From NCBI RefSeq assembly GCF_001649575.2, contig NC_051444.1, positions 19,821,856-19,885,855 of the forward strand: a stretch of DNA of 64,000 nt, given 5' to 3'. Origin of the DNA: Kryptolebias marmoratus (taxonomy: Eukaryota > Chordata > Actinopteri > Cyprinodontiformes > Rivulidae). Made by a program: the position numbers and the translations under genes. Below, piece after piece: positions 1 through 12,515 of the stretch; within the stretch, counting starts at the first letter, position 1, and every line of letters starts with the position of its first letter. The notes under the pieces were generated by a model that did no database searches, was not told the origin of the DNA, and saw only the letters and a list, made by a program, of their open reading frames with translations.

Positions 1-2672
1 TGTTATTTTGAAATGTACCTGTAGATGAAAACATCAGACAACTGAAATCCTCGCCCACCACCACCATAAAGCCACCGTGCTCTAAAAGAAATGTTCTGCT
101 CTATGGTTTGAAAACCTCTGAACACAATCACACTGCTGTTAGGATAAAAACGCAGCTATAATTAGAAGTATCTGCTACTACTGGTCAAAGGTTACTGGGA
201 TGACAAGATTTATTCCAGAGATACAGTCAGGTTTATCTTTCCCAGAACATGGAGCATTTCTGAGAGTGAATGGCGATTTTCCATATTCAGATGTTGGCAT
301 TTTCATCAGTGTCACATTTATTGTTGACACAATGTACATGTTCATGTAAATGGGATTTCTTGATGCCCGTGGCCTCAACAGGAGGATGCACTGTGGTTTA
401 GATGGGTTAGATCTTTATCCAGTCCAAACAAGCAAACGTTTAATGGCTTCACCAATCCGCTTAAGACATGATGTCCCGTCGGTGCAGCTTTGGTCACTTC
501 TGTTAAGTTTCTCACTCATTCAGAGGTCCCTCCGAAAGTGTCACAGCGATCCCAATTGTGCACACGATATCTGTTATTCATGTAAGATTGGACAGTACAT
601 CATGTGGGGAATAATGCCTAAGCTCTCATGGAATCAAAATACCTTTTCACACATCAGTTGCACACCACTAGCATAATAATCTTGTGGAGCTGCAACTGTT
701 CCTGTTTGGTAATTCACACAGCCCAAACAGTGGTGGCTCGGCGCCACATTGTTGTGTCATTACACAAAACAAGCTATTACCCACAATAAAATAAACAAGG
801 TCATAGTTGTGAAGTAATAACAGCATTGTTGGTAAGAACAGAGAGCTGCATATAGCGCCTTCCAATTCACACTTACACACCAAAGAGTGAAAAGCCTTCA
901 GTTTTCTAACATGTATTGCTACAATTATAAAGCCGTCTAGAGGTTTTGCAGAGCAGATACATTGAAAGTAAGCACTATAATTATCACTTTACAGGTTTAC
1001 CTACTGAACTGCAGGTCTAATTATTAATAAAAATAATAACTCAGATATATGAAAATATATTTGCATTTCTGCAGCAGAACACCAACTTGAGAAAAATATT
1101 TACTTCACCCAAGCACAACTTTTTGCTGCTACCCTTTTGAAAATCATTCCTTTTTATTGTAGTTATAAAGGTTTCGCACAGCATGTCATTTCCAATAAAA
1201 AAGTCATATCAAGCTAACTAACATGTTGTGTTCTGTGCTCAAAAGAACAACAGTAGATGGTCAGCCAGATTGGACACTTCAAGTGCAGATCCAGTGCTTT
1301 TAAGCAGTTTGTATCCAATTTTTTGATTCAGATGCTGTGAAAAAGAGTAGATAATTATTGTTGTCAAAACCCGGCAAAACTAAATTTTTAGAAACCCTGT
1401 TATTCATTTAATGTTTAGCATGATGTGTTAGCCATATGCCAAATAATGGGCCGTGTTTGTTTGTTGAAGATCAGAGTTGAGTTGTGTTGAATATAAGCAG
1501 TATATGTTATTTTGTCCAACCAAGTCAGACAGAAACAGTTTGGGAAAAGCACCAGACACGGTAATTTAGAGATGACACCCACACTTTCTGATGCTTGAAA
1601 AAAAAAGAACATCCACCCAACACATTATGTCTGACAGAGATATCTTTATATCAGCTAAAAAAATACTCTTCCTGCTTTTTACATCTGTTTGTGTAAATAA
1701 AGATTTTAAACTTATGCAAGATGAATGGAAAGTAAATGGACATTTTCGAGGCATTTGGTAGATTTTAGATTATCTGCATTTTAGTTTAGATCACTGACTT
1801 TCTTAACATTTGCTTGTACCATTGTACTTCCATATTGCTTATTTAAGCAAAAATGACATTGATTTTGGATAGCACCGCTAGCTTTCTTACTCGTAATTTG
1901 CCAAAACACAGTTTGAAAGTACAGTGAACAAAATGTTAACTACAAGTAGTACACTGGGCTTTTTTAGAAGATCCAACAATAACTGAAGGGAGAGAAAAGT
2001 TGTTTTTTTTTATAAATCTAAAGCATGATCTGACCCCATCCCAGTTCTGTCAAGATCTGTTCGTCTGTATCAGACACTGAGGGATGGAGAAAAGTTAAGA
2101 CTTTGGCTAAAACCTCTAAACTCAGTCAAATTCTGTAAAAAAATCCTGTGTGTGTTCACCTTATTGACAGAACTAAACAACTAACACATTTTCTGAAAAG
2201 TTTATGTTTGCCATCAAGAATCTACAAAGCGTTCTGCAGCAGAGAACTGGTGAACCTGTTCTTTTTTTTACTATTATCTAACACCAGAGGACTCTGTCTT
2301 GTTTAAGATTATTGCTACCTAAAAAAGAATAAAAGCAGTGATCCTTACAACTGCACATTACAGTCACAAATCACAGGTTTCAAACTCACCTTTTGGAAAC
2401 TCTGCTGATCAGTACTGATGCTTTGTAGCTTGTAGCACTTGTCTCTCCCAGCAGCTTTGAAAAATACCATCTAACTTTAGTACTTTTGATGAAGTCCTTT
2501 AACAGTCCTAAAACTGTGTATATAATCATCTGTCTCTGCCTTTCTTTAGTTTCATTGCATAGAAAATGGAGCAACGTCTTCCATATAAAATCATTAACCA
2601 TCAGAAACAAGTCATGCTCTGGAAAAAGACAGAATATTCTGCTATTTCTGGAACTAAACGCTGAGTTATCTA
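1..2672. other. AT-rich single-copy DNA, no gene seen
   Basis: Low-GC sequence with short A and T runs and no open reading frame above about 110 codons. None of the short frames shows a recognisable domain. No splice-bounded coding segment, RNA gene or interspersed repeat that I know was found here. It reads as ordinary intergenic or intronic DNA. Confidence 0.6.
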
Positions 2673-2673
2673 C

Positions 2674-2713
2674 ATATATATATATGTGTGTGTATGTATG
2701 TATGTATGTATGT

Positions 2714-2807
<94 letters not shown>
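2674..2807. repeat. Compound microsatellite (TA)n-(TG)n-(TATG)n-(GATA)n
   Basis: A short TA run passes into TG, then TATG units, then roughly 23 uninterrupted GATA units ending at 2807. The graded order suggests one motif grew from another by point change and slippage. It creates a spurious minus-strand frame of 169 codons made of repeated Tyr-Leu-Ser-Ile, which is not a protein. Long pure GATA tracts are usually highly length-polymorphic. Confidence 0.97.
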
Positions 2808-5156
2808 TTTCTATTTGTGTCAACAATACAGGCACAGAACAGAAAATTGGATTTTTTGTCTGGTTAATGTTAAAGACAAAAAGTAGGAAAAGCAAAATGA
2901 GGTCAATAAATATTACTGGACGTGCAAATCGCTGTAGGTGGTGTTACATTATTCTCTAATTCTTGCTATTTGTTGTGTTCAACAGCACAATTTCTAGGAT
3001 TATGAATGGATGATACAGAAGTTATACACAAATGTTGCGTTCAAATCTAGACAACTCCAAATGCATGCATTTATTTGCACAGTTAATCTAATGACTGTGA
3101 AGGAAAGTAAAACAAAAAAAGACATTTATATTGTGGTAAAAGAGCTAAATTTAAAGAACATATGCTTTGAGATAATGTAAACATTCTAACATGACATCTA
3201 CAGATGAGCCCACTGATGACTTTGCTGTTTCCATCTGCTAGCAGTTGCTTAGCAGTTTTTTTTTTTTTTCCAAATTGGCTAAATAGTTGTAATGATTATA
3301 TTAAAAAATCTAATTAGGACAAACTGCTTTTTTTAACATATATGAACAGTGTTACATTATAATAGAATGTCATGTTCAAATAATTCAAAGTACCCTCAGG
3401 TAGACAACAGTAATCATGCAATTTCATCACAAATGACAGGGAAGGTAATGACTGCAGCTGCACAAATGATAAACTGAAAAGGACTTCAAAAATTTCAAAG
3501 ACGAAGAATCTTTTCAGACAATTCCTGAGTAGGTGGATTAGAGCACTGTGATGGCCCCCGAGGGCAAAACTAAAGCATTCAAAGGGAATCTGTACTTGCC
3601 GTAAAATGCATTCTGTGATGTAAACAAATGATCAAAAAGCAGTACGGAGTGTTATCCTGAGAACGGAGCCAAGCTTTGATGCAGCAGTGGAGGCTGGGCA
3701 GGAGGGGCTGTGACCTTAACTGCAGGTGTTTTTCCAGCTGCAGGGAGGGTGTGGAACCTCATAGGGGGGTAATGAAAGAAGTGAGCCAGGTAGGAGATGG
3801 GCATGTGCCAGTAGAGGGATGAGGCAGTTTCTATCTTGTGTATTTCTATGAAAGTATATGGGTAGACAGAAGATCAGAAAACACGCATGGACCCTTCCTA
3901 GAGGCGAATAGATAGTAGGGGGCTGAGTGGAAGTAAACTGCCTTCCAGTTGCCATTAGAGCACCACCTTCAGGAGAAAGACTCTCAGAGCACACACAGTG
4001 ACCGTGTGCGCTCACTCTGCTTCAAACACACATGCTGTGGCCTCCTCCAGGCAACTTTCTTCAATCTGTCAATCTAAGAGCTCCCCCCCGCCCCCCCTTC
4101 AGCCTACAGGACTGCATGAGAATTTTAACTTGCAGGAGGCACCTAGAGAGGACATTCAGAGCACCAAGTACGAAGAAAACAAATTTCCCAACATAAACAG
4201 CCTGTGGCTAATTTTTAAGAGCTCGTATCAAACTCTTTTGAGTACCCAAGCCTGTTATGTTATGCTGTCAAATGAATTAACGATATTAGGGGGGGTGCTC
4301 ACAAACAAAACATGTTAAGGGACAGGGTGATTGAAGCAAAGAAAATAGATAGTTTAGGTTTAAAAATAAATTATGTTGCTGCAGCTTCACCACATCTTTG
4401 ATGGCCTTTAGCAAATCAGAGCTTTATCGTGAGAGGGAACAACCAAGCAGAAAAAGAGCAAATAAAACCCCCATCTGTGATGTAATACCTGTTACTCTAA
4501 ATTATCTTTTAGCTGTTTTGTGTCAGTGAAGTTTGGGGTTATTGTTGCAATGGAAATCAAAAGGGTCAAATCTTCTGTGTACCTTTGATGAGAAGGGCAT
4601 TTAATCCAAATTTATGCACCTCAGGTAGAGCTTCAGGTCAAGGACAGTGTGGGTTTGTATCTGACAGCCATGTTGTAAACAGAGCAGCCATTTACCTGCC
4701 AATCACCAGCTCTCTGCTTCAGGACCGGACACGGATCTGCAATATGCACTGTCAGCAGGCAAACAGGATGTGTGTGCGCGTGTGTATAAGCTGAGAGTTT
4801 TGCATCTAGAGTGCATTTGACCTCCAGGGTGAGACAATTTGGAGTTCCTTCAAGCAGTATGAGTGGAGATGGCGTGGCATACCTCGCTGGCCCTGTCCTC
4901 TTCCATCACACTGCCTCTCAGTCCTAATCAGAACCGACATATTGTCTGTCTGTCAGTTCATTTGACGGCCATGTTGACTTCAAACTTTGTGCTACTGATA
5001 GAAATTGCTTTCAGAGATTGGGAATGAAAGACAAAATAAGGGTTCCAGTTTGTGACAGAGCGGTTGTAAATTGCCTTGTCTGTAGGGTTGTAATAATTCT
5101 AAAAATGCAGGTGCAAAAGATACAGCTCACACAAAGCCAGGGTCATAAACTTTAGT
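2808..5156. other. Non-coding DNA with moderately GC-rich blocks
   Basis: Mostly AT-rich. Two patches, about 3480-4020 and 4590-4990, have higher GC and more even composition, the texture often seen in conserved non-coding elements. No coding frame, splice-bounded exon or known repeat was identified. A C-rich run lies near 4083-4097. Confidence 0.45.
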
Positions 5157-5550
5157 AAAGCTCTCTAAATCTGGCTGAAAGATGGGACTCATTGAAATAA
5201 GGTTTGGGATTTCATTGCCACAGAGAGACAACTAACTAATAATACAGGAGAAAGGAAAAGTCACTGAGAGGTAAAGGCAACAAAGCTTTACATCTTGGAT
5301 ATACTTCTATAATTAACTCTAAACTCATTCTATGCAGACCCTGACACACTCCCACCACAATTATAAACCAACACAACCTTGCTAAGCAAAACCACCTAGA
5401 ACCAATGACACAAAATGAGGAGTCCACTGTGTTCTTATTTTGTACCTGAAGACCTCGCCAAGACCTTATAAAGACCATCAATGTTTTGGCTGACTTTTTA
5501 TTTTTTTATTTTTATGTGGTAACAGAGTCATCAACTAGTGTGAAGGGAGC
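5157..5550 (+). mobile_element. Family A repeat, copy 1 (TIR-type DNA transposon relic)
   Basis: The right half (about 5330-5550) aligns by eye with 7850-8072: shared blocks are GACCCTGA, CAATGACAC or CTATGACAC, GAG-CCACTG, ACC-AAGACC and a T-rich stretch before GTGTGAAGGGAGCC. The right end GGGAGCC is followed by TAA. A possible left end, AGCTCTCTAAATCTGGCTGA, follows a TAA at 5154-5156 and resembles the reverse complement of the right end. A terminal inverted repeat with a three-base TWA target duplication is the pattern of PIF/Harbinger elements. That assignment is inference, and the left end is uncertain. No transposase is present, so the copy would be non-autonomous. Confidence 0.5.
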
Positions 5551-7840
5551 CTAATCAGCATATATAACTTATTTGTTGACTGACAGGTACCATTTTTGTT
5601 GGTATTTGTATTTTTTTTTATTTTACCTTCCAAAAAATAAAAATATTTTTACATATGGTTGTTCACTGTAGTGCTTCTACATAAGAACATTTTCATGTTG
5701 ACCTGAAGCTGAGGTTGAAAGACTAATCGTATAAGCAGTCACTACGGTATTTCAGTGAAAAATGTAAAACACTTTTTTTTTGTTGTTTGTTTGCAAACAA
5801 CAAATTCTAGACTATTTTGACCACCAGTTAAAGCCAAATTCATTGGTAATTCCTAATGCATAATAATCTAGAAAATAAAAAAGAGTAGAATTCTCATTAA
5901 ACCCAAAAAGGAAATTTAATATCTTACACTTAAAATATTGTAAGAAAGTTTTGAAGTTTTTAGCGCCCTTTGTCATCTCAATTGAAACAATATACAGTCA
6001 TTTCTTTGATTTAGTAAGTCTAAAAATTCAATTCAGATTGCATATCGATATAATAGATTTAGTCATCATTACCACAGGGAAAAATAAGGACGCACAGTTC
6101 CATTCCTCTACTGCTCCAATACAGCATTCATTTCAGTGTGATTGCTCAATTGCATGTTTATCATCCATGACATTGGCGAAATGTTTCTTTCTCAGAGTCA
6201 CCTCATAAAACCCTCATTTACAAAAGTTTAGCTGAGATTAGTCCATTAGCCAAATTACCTAGCCAAGCAGTTGATTTCCAAACGCAGCGTCTTCAATCTG
6301 CAACACAGCATGGGACCTCGCTCGAAGAAGACATAAGAGGGAAAGTAAGAGACGGAAGAAGAAGCCAAGAGTATGAGGGAAAAACGCTTTTTCCCGGGGG
6401 AGCAATCTCTAATCTCTGCTGCAGTGTGTGAGTCACCCAACCTTTACCTTTTCCTTGAGTTCAACCTTAAAGGAGTAAAACACGCATCGCTTATAATGTC
6501 AGCAACCTTCATAAAAGCCAGACCAACTCTATCCTGACTCTGTGTGCTGCTCACTATTAATTGAAGGATCACGTAGGAGTTCATTCGAAGTGTCCTTCAC
6601 AACTAGGGTAAATATCAGAATGACACGCCGTGTACGCAGCGTGAATACCGGTCACCTATCTTATTAGGTGTCTGAATCCTGACCGCATAGATAAAGTAGA
6701 AAGGGGCTTTTGAAAAGGGTCTTTTAAGGGCTCTAATCTGAAGATGTCTTAGTTTAGTTGTCCTCATTTCATGTTGGTAACTTGGTCTTTTTTCAAAGGC
6801 ACAATTACCTTGCAAACTCACGTCTGTTTGCCCTTTTCTTACTTTTTCATTATCACTGAATGACTGTAGGAGAGATTAAAAGGCATTAATTCATAAGTAC
6901 AATTACTCAATTTTCTTTCCCCAACTCATTGTCACTCTGTTCCTTCATCCTGTTTTGAACTTTGGAATAGGTCTGGTGTCTAAACCAAGGTTTTAACCCC
7001 ATATTTAAATAAGTTAATGTAGTGGACTGTGATGGGAAGAGAAATGGGGAGAAGCCTGTATCACTTCCATACAGTTGGCTCCAGGGAGAATTTGATTCCC
7101 TTTCATCTGTCACTCTCAAGGTGTCATTCTCCACCCCAGGTTGTTATCGCCACGCAGGCTCTGACAGCTTCAAGCCGCTTGCTGAAGGAAAAAAAAAAAT
7201 AAGAGAAAGAAACTGTTGCAAAGCTTAACGATGAATGCATGTGGAAGGAGACAAAAATGACATATCGTTTTTGCACAGACGAGGATTGATGCTGCTCCGT
7301 TGACACCTTTCTAATAAACAGAAAAACCAGACAACAGTGTTCATTTTGTGTTCTTCGTAGGTAATTCTAGGATTACTTTGTAAATTCTCTTTGATCCTGC
7401 TGTAATATCTATAATAGCATGTTATCATGCTTTAGAAACCCAATGTAAACAAAGCAATTTATGATATAACCAAGGTTTCTTGATGTTTTTGGGAGACATT
7501 TTATTATTTAAATTTTACTTTACATAACAAGCACCAGTGCTGTAAGACAATATACTGTGCAATTAGCTGCACTGGTGTAACAGCGTACAACTTTCTATTT
7601 TGTACTGACAACCCCCTGCTTTATTTTGTAGCTCCTCAGGTTTAGCAGTAGCTGATAACGCCACACTAGCACGACACTACAACCACTGAGTATCATATCT
7701 GATCTTGGTTAATTCTGAGGCCTTGTCAATATCGTCACCTGGGCATAAGGACAGCACTGTCAGTCCTGCTTCCAATTCTTGATCACCAAGCTACACTAGT
7801 TTGTGTGGGCCTCATGTCACAGACGCGTTGCCACCGCTGC
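5551..7840. other. Non-coding DNA between two family A copies
   Basis: AT-rich to about 6230, with a perfect small hairpin at 5779-5804. From about 6230 to 7310 composition is more balanced and repeat-free, compatible with regulatory or conserved non-coding sequence. No gene seen. The section from 7620 to 7850 may be the poorly matched left part of the next family A copy. Confidence 0.4.
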
Positions 7841-7849
7841 CCCATGCTT

Positions 7850-8072
7850 CAACCAGGACCCTGATATCTGAGATACTGTCTCTACAATGATGAATAACCA
7901 CTCAAAACTACTGTACACCTATGACACGTAATAGGGAGCCCACTGCATTCTTAATTCACACCTAAAAACATCACCAAGACCCTGCAAAGACCAGCCAGGT
8001 CCTGACTGCCTTTTCTTTTTTTTATTTTTGTTGTAGCGAGGTTGTCAGCCAGTGTGAAGGGAGCCTTAGCAC
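7850..8072 (+). mobile_element. Family A repeat, copy 2
   Basis: Second copy in the same orientation as copy 1, about 2.5 kb away. It shares CTATGACACG, GGGAGCCCACTGC, ATCACCAAGACCCTGCAAAG and the terminal CAGTGTGAAGGGAGCC, which is followed by TTA. The TAA/TTA found directly after GGGAGCC in both copies supports a fixed element end. The left end is not clear and may reach as far as about 7620. No coding capacity. Confidence 0.6.
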
Positions 8073-9799
8073 TTCCTGTCTTCAAATTTCTGAATGTTAA
8101 ACTTAGTCTTCTAATTAACTAATTATGTTTTTATCTCATCTTTTGCAGGAGTTCTTTTATTTATTTATTTTTTTAGCAATAAAAATGCCATGTTCTTGAG
8201 AGGGAAGGTGCTTGCCATGCAGTTACAATCTGCTGCTGAAAAACTTGACTGTAATTAAGAGATTTACAAAACCAGGGCACACATTTTACGGGGCTCATCA
8301 TTTTGACTGAGTCCTTTTTACAGCTACAAATATAATGATAATAAAAGTAACAATTTACTGTTAGTTGTAAGGTTTAAATGTAAATTTCTGCCATACCAAT
8401 GAGTATATGAATGAAAAAGAAAAGCCACATCAAAACTGAATAAACATATTGTCTAAGCGTATCAGTTTTTGACGGTTTAGATTTTAAGTTTAAGATTTTT
8501 TACACTTTGACTGTATGTCCTCAATTAGGAGCATGGACTATTTTCTTTCATTCAGCTGATCTCATCTGCTGTTAAGACTTTTATGGTCAAAATGGAATAG
8601 GTTACATCAGTCACTTTAGGGACTCCTTAAAATAATCGAAGTACAACTTTTATTACTGATAACTGCAGTCAACAGATGTAAGCAACTTGAACAAAACATA
8701 AAGTCTGTCTTCTAAGTGAACATTTACTCACTGTCTGATCAACATGAGCAAAGCTATATAACATCAACTGAGTTTCTCATGAAATGTCATAGTAAATAAT
8801 TTGGATGTTTCACATATATATGATCTAGATTTTGTAGGCAGTGTTTTAATATGGACAATCAGGCCCTGAGTTATTTGAACAGTTGCATATTTTTTGTAAT
8901 TTTAGGTATGTGTGACTTATTTGTATAAATATGTGGTTAAAGCACAAACTCTAACATTTAAAATTAGGATTCACATCGAAAATGTGGGACAGCTCAGCTG
9001 TTTTTTCTTTAACAATTATCAGATGAATGTTGACAACTGAGTCTTCCACCAGCTGAAGAAATGCACCAATGAGCCAGATAGATTTAATTAAAGAAAGAAG
9101 AAATTATGGGTTAACCTAAAAAGCTTAAAAATGCCCAGTGTGATATAAACTGTCACAAGACTTTGGGCATTGTTATGAATCAGAAATCAGTCATCAGAGA
9201 TGACTAATGACACATCTTGTAATTTGCTTGTTGTTGGATGGCCAAAATCCACTATATAAAATGTCTTGTGTGTGTTTTGTTACCTAGAGCTATGAAAAAT
9301 AAGGGTCTAAACAAGCTAACTGCCTTCGGTGACTTGCTGGTATTATAGTGTGATTGAGATTGGGGCAATCAGGAAGCATTCTGTAATCAGATCCACTGAA
9401 GTCATGTCGGAAGAGAAATGTTACATAATTCCCTTAAAAGCAGAATATTTTACTTTTTACATTTTGATTTTATGTTCCTTTGACTTTTCATCAAAATTTC
9501 CTGTTGAACTGTTCAAAGGTTCAGCATGAGTTCGATCCATAAGTTAATGGTCTTTGGGATATCTTACACTTCCATCCATCTATTTTCATGTGCAATTTCA
9601 AATTGGGCTTGATGCAAATTTGACACTTAATTTCTTCTCTGCGAGAGAGACAAAAATATCAGCAGCAGACACACACGTCAAGTTGAAATCCTTGTCAAAA
9701 GACACAGGAAACATCTGGTGTTTACAGCTGAAGTTATGGTATGTCTATACAGACTGAATCCAAAGCTGTAGTAGATGTTATTAGATAGTACTTTACCTT
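8073..9799. other. AT-rich single-copy DNA, nothing recognised
   Basis: Uniformly AT-rich, with no repeat family that I recognise and no open frame above 70 codons. Nothing here supports a gene. Confidence 0.55.
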
Positions 9800-9866
9800 T
9801 TCAATTTAGTTCAGTTTATTTATATAGCACCAAGTCACAACAAAAGTGAACTCAGGGCACTTCTAT
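9800..9866 (+). mobile_element. Retroposon terminal fragment (TTTATTTATATAGC type)
   Basis: The segment reads TTCAGTTTATTTATATAGCA, then CCAAGTCACAACAAAAGTGA and a CTCAGGGCACTT block. This is a very common fish dispersed sequence, and a second copy lies in reverse orientation at 44985-45051. Only a stub of about 65 bases remains. It appears to be the 3' terminus of a retroposon read from the opposite strand. I recognise the sequence but not its family name with certainty. Confidence 0.65.
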
Positions 9867-11395
9867 TTACCCAAATCTCTTAAACACATTCAAAAAGACT
9901 TCAGATTCAGCATGTCTGAATTGAAACCTTTCAACAGATGAATATTTAAATTCTGCTTTCTTAAAAACAAATATCAAGACTTTCATATTCTTACCATTTC
10001 ATTACATTATAGAGTGCAATACAAATGCTGGATTTTCACCCTAAAACAGTTTTTAATCTGCCTTTTAGATCTTCTCCTTAAGGGTTCAACAAACCCTATT
10101 TGATATAAATAGAGCAGATAGTGAAGGCAGCAGCTTTATGACGTCTTTACCGTCATTTGCCATACAATGGGCCTATTCCTTATTATCCACAGTTCAGACA
10201 GAAAAGTCAGTTTTTCAGAAGAATATTCCTTCTTTTGCCCTCCCTGACACTTCAGTTCACTCTTCACATCTCTCCAGACGAAAAATAGAAGCAGCGACGT
10301 GAGAAATCCCCTGACATCCACAGATTGTAATAATCTCTTCTTTACATTCTTCGATTTCCAACGCCTTCCCATAAAAACAAATTTATGATAATCCATTGGC
10401 TGTTGTCAAATCCACACAAGGCCAGCCAAACATGATTTTTCTCTTCGTACTGTGTGTGCGCGTGTGTGTATTTGGAAGCACAACAGCATTGTACTCTGTA
10501 ATAATTACTTCAAGCACCCTTTCATTCACTTACTTTTGCAGTCTTTTGGATTTCCATTTCACTGCAGAGATTCTGAAGTTCACATAATTCAAAAAAATCC
10601 CTGGATCTAACGTCTGAATTCCTTATAGCGTGAGATGAACACACACTAATCTGCTTTGATGTTCGACGGGTGTATGTACATATGTATGGCTCGCACAGTA
10701 GACCACAGTCTTACAGGCAGAAGCTGGCAGATGGAAAATCAACATATGTGAGAACTGGTGCCTGCTAATGATGGTGTAGCGTTGTTGTTGACTTGGCTTA
10801 TTATGATTACAGCAAAAAACTTCCTGCCAAAAACTGATATGCAAACACATCCATACACTTCAGAAAGTCACTGGTCCAAGCCAAGAAATAAACGAGCACT
10901 TAAGTGCTAATAAAATGCCAAAACTGACATTTATCACTGTGTATTGGTTAAAAGAAAATATATATATTAAGAAGTGTTCTTAAGTAATGGATGCAGGTTG
11001 TCTTTGACTTCTTAACTCAGAAATAAAGCATCGTATTGTTGATCCTAGCAACACATTTAGTAAGGCGGTGAATGTTGGTTGGCCTTCGGTTTGATTCTTC
11101 AGTTACCTATTTAGTGTCTAAAACTGCATCTCAATGTGTTGCATTCTCTAATTATTACCATGCATAGCCCATTTGCCCAGTCATAAATAATTTGATGATT
11201 CTAAATAAAATGTATGTTTTAGTGCTTTGAAAAATCAGACATCTGTCTTCATAACCTTACATCCAGTCAGAGTGAGACACATCAGAAATCAAAACACATG
11301 TAATTCTTGAAGTTACACCTTTCATGGTGGCGTGTATTCATGTCTGTGTGAAATCTGTATTTAATAGGCTTTCTTTTCAAGAACTGCTAGTTTCA
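9867..11395. other. Non-coding DNA, no gene seen
   Basis: AT-rich, with short purine and pyrimidine runs. The open frames at 10136-10396 and 10623-10850 on the minus strand lack any recognisable domain. No RNA gene or complete repeat was identified. Confidence 0.5.
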
Positions 11396-11438
11396 TTGGT
11401 GCCTGTCGCCAAAGGCAAAGCAGTCATGTTTTTGCCCA

Positions 11439-11475
<37 letters not shown>

Positions 11476-11476
11476 A
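11396..11476 (+). repeat. Family B 5' fragment containing a (TG)16 microsatellite
   Basis: The text GCCTGTCGCCAAAGGCAAAG followed by TTTTTGCCCATGTCTGTG matches the start of the family B copy at 63230, which has GCCTGCCACCAAAAGGCAAA and TTTTTGCCTGTATCTGTG. The TGTGTG stretch at 11443-11474 is an expansion of a short TG run that belongs to the repeat itself. The body of the repeat is missing here and resumes about 430 bases downstream. Confidence 0.6.
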
Positions 11477-11908
11477 CGTTTTTCCAAAAATCTTAACAAA
11501 CAAAGCAACTAGACTTTCATTCTGTAGTTGAAAATGCTTTGCTTCCCAAGTCAAAACTGGAGAGTGAGAAGTTCCAAGCTTTCACCTGTATGAGCTGATC
11601 TGTTTATTCAACTAGATTCTCTAGATTCTTGCAAATTAATCTCACTACCCTCCCAATGGAGAGTCATTAGGGTCTTTCGGTATCAAGCTTAATGCTCCGC
11701 TGTAAGTTTTAGAAAGATGAAATAGGAGACATCCTTTTTTGTTTTAAGTTGTTTTGTTTTATTTCATTTGACATAAAGGGCTTCCCTCACCGCCCTTTTA
11801 AACAATTTGTCTTTTTGTCCAAAATATGAACATTTTGGTCACCAAAAGAGTGGCCCTGATCCCTGAGGTGCAGGAGCACAGCTACTGAGAATCTCTGCCA
11901 GCATAAAA

Positions 11909-12190
11909 TGTGTGTTTGTTTGTATGTCATGTTGGCAAAAGCTCATAGGAGGGATTTTAAATTTTAATGAAACTCACAAAAATTAATCATTTACAAGAAC
12001 ATTTACAACTGATTACCTTTTGATGTCAACCCAATTTAGGATGGCCGCCACACCTAAGCAACCTTACCATACACAAAAATGGCTATAACCCAGTCAGTTT
12101 TACAGATTTTGAACTAAACTTTGGTCTTGTAGTTGATGAGAGTAATTTGCAACAGATACTCCGAGCGCTACACTTTGCACATCTTTGCCT
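11909..12190 (+). repeat. Family B dispersed repeat, copy 1 of a near-tandem pair
   Basis: Landmarks in order: TGTGTTTGTTTGTATGTCAT, GGCAAAA, ACAACTGATTA, ATGGCCGCCACA, ACACAAAAATGGCTATAAC, TCAGTTTTACAGAT, GAGAGTAATT and CCGAGCGCT. The same landmarks recur at 12216-12515 and 63230-63542, and on the minus strand at 57208-57402. It has no coding capacity. The family is one I recall as abundant in fish, but I cannot name its class. Confidence 0.7.
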
Positions 12191-12215
12191 AAATTCTTAG
12201 GAAGAACCATTAGTC

Positions 12216-12515
12216 ACCACTGTCTGTGTGTCAGCAAAATATCTCATAAACCAGTAGATAGCTTTTAATGAATCTCTCAGAAAGTAAACATCGGCTGTAC
12301 CACTACAACTGATTAACCTTTGAAATCAATCCAATTGAAGACGGATGCCACAACTAATCAACATCAGACAACACAAAAAAATGGCAGTAATTTAGTTAAA
12401 AGTTTAGATATTGAGCTAAAGTTTGATGTGGTAATAGCTGAGAGTCATCCTAAACACATAGTCTGAGCACTAATATATCTTGCAAGATCTCACAATGTCA
12501 CATGAGATTGTGAAA
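12216..12515 (+). repeat. Family B dispersed repeat, copy 2 of a near-tandem pair
   Basis: Starts with GTCTGTGTGTCAGCAAAATA, then ACAACTGATTAACCTTTGAA, CCACAACTAATCAACATCAG, ATTGAGCTAAAGTTTGATGT, GGTAATAGCTGAGAGTCATC and CTGAGCACT, ending near CACATGAGATTGTG. It follows copy 1 by only about 25 bases in the same orientation. The copies differ at many positions, so they are either old tandem duplicates or one longer element with an internal duplication. Confidence 0.7.

Noticed and set aside
2386..2895. 169-codon minus-strand open frame
   Set aside because: Its centre is Tyr-Leu-Ser-Ile repeated from the GATA microsatellite. The flanks have no protein-like features.
5779..5804. Perfect hairpin TTTGTTGTTTG-TTTG-CAAACAACAAA
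   Set aside because: Low-complexity arms of T/G against C/A, plausibly chance next to a T run. Noted in the region entry only.
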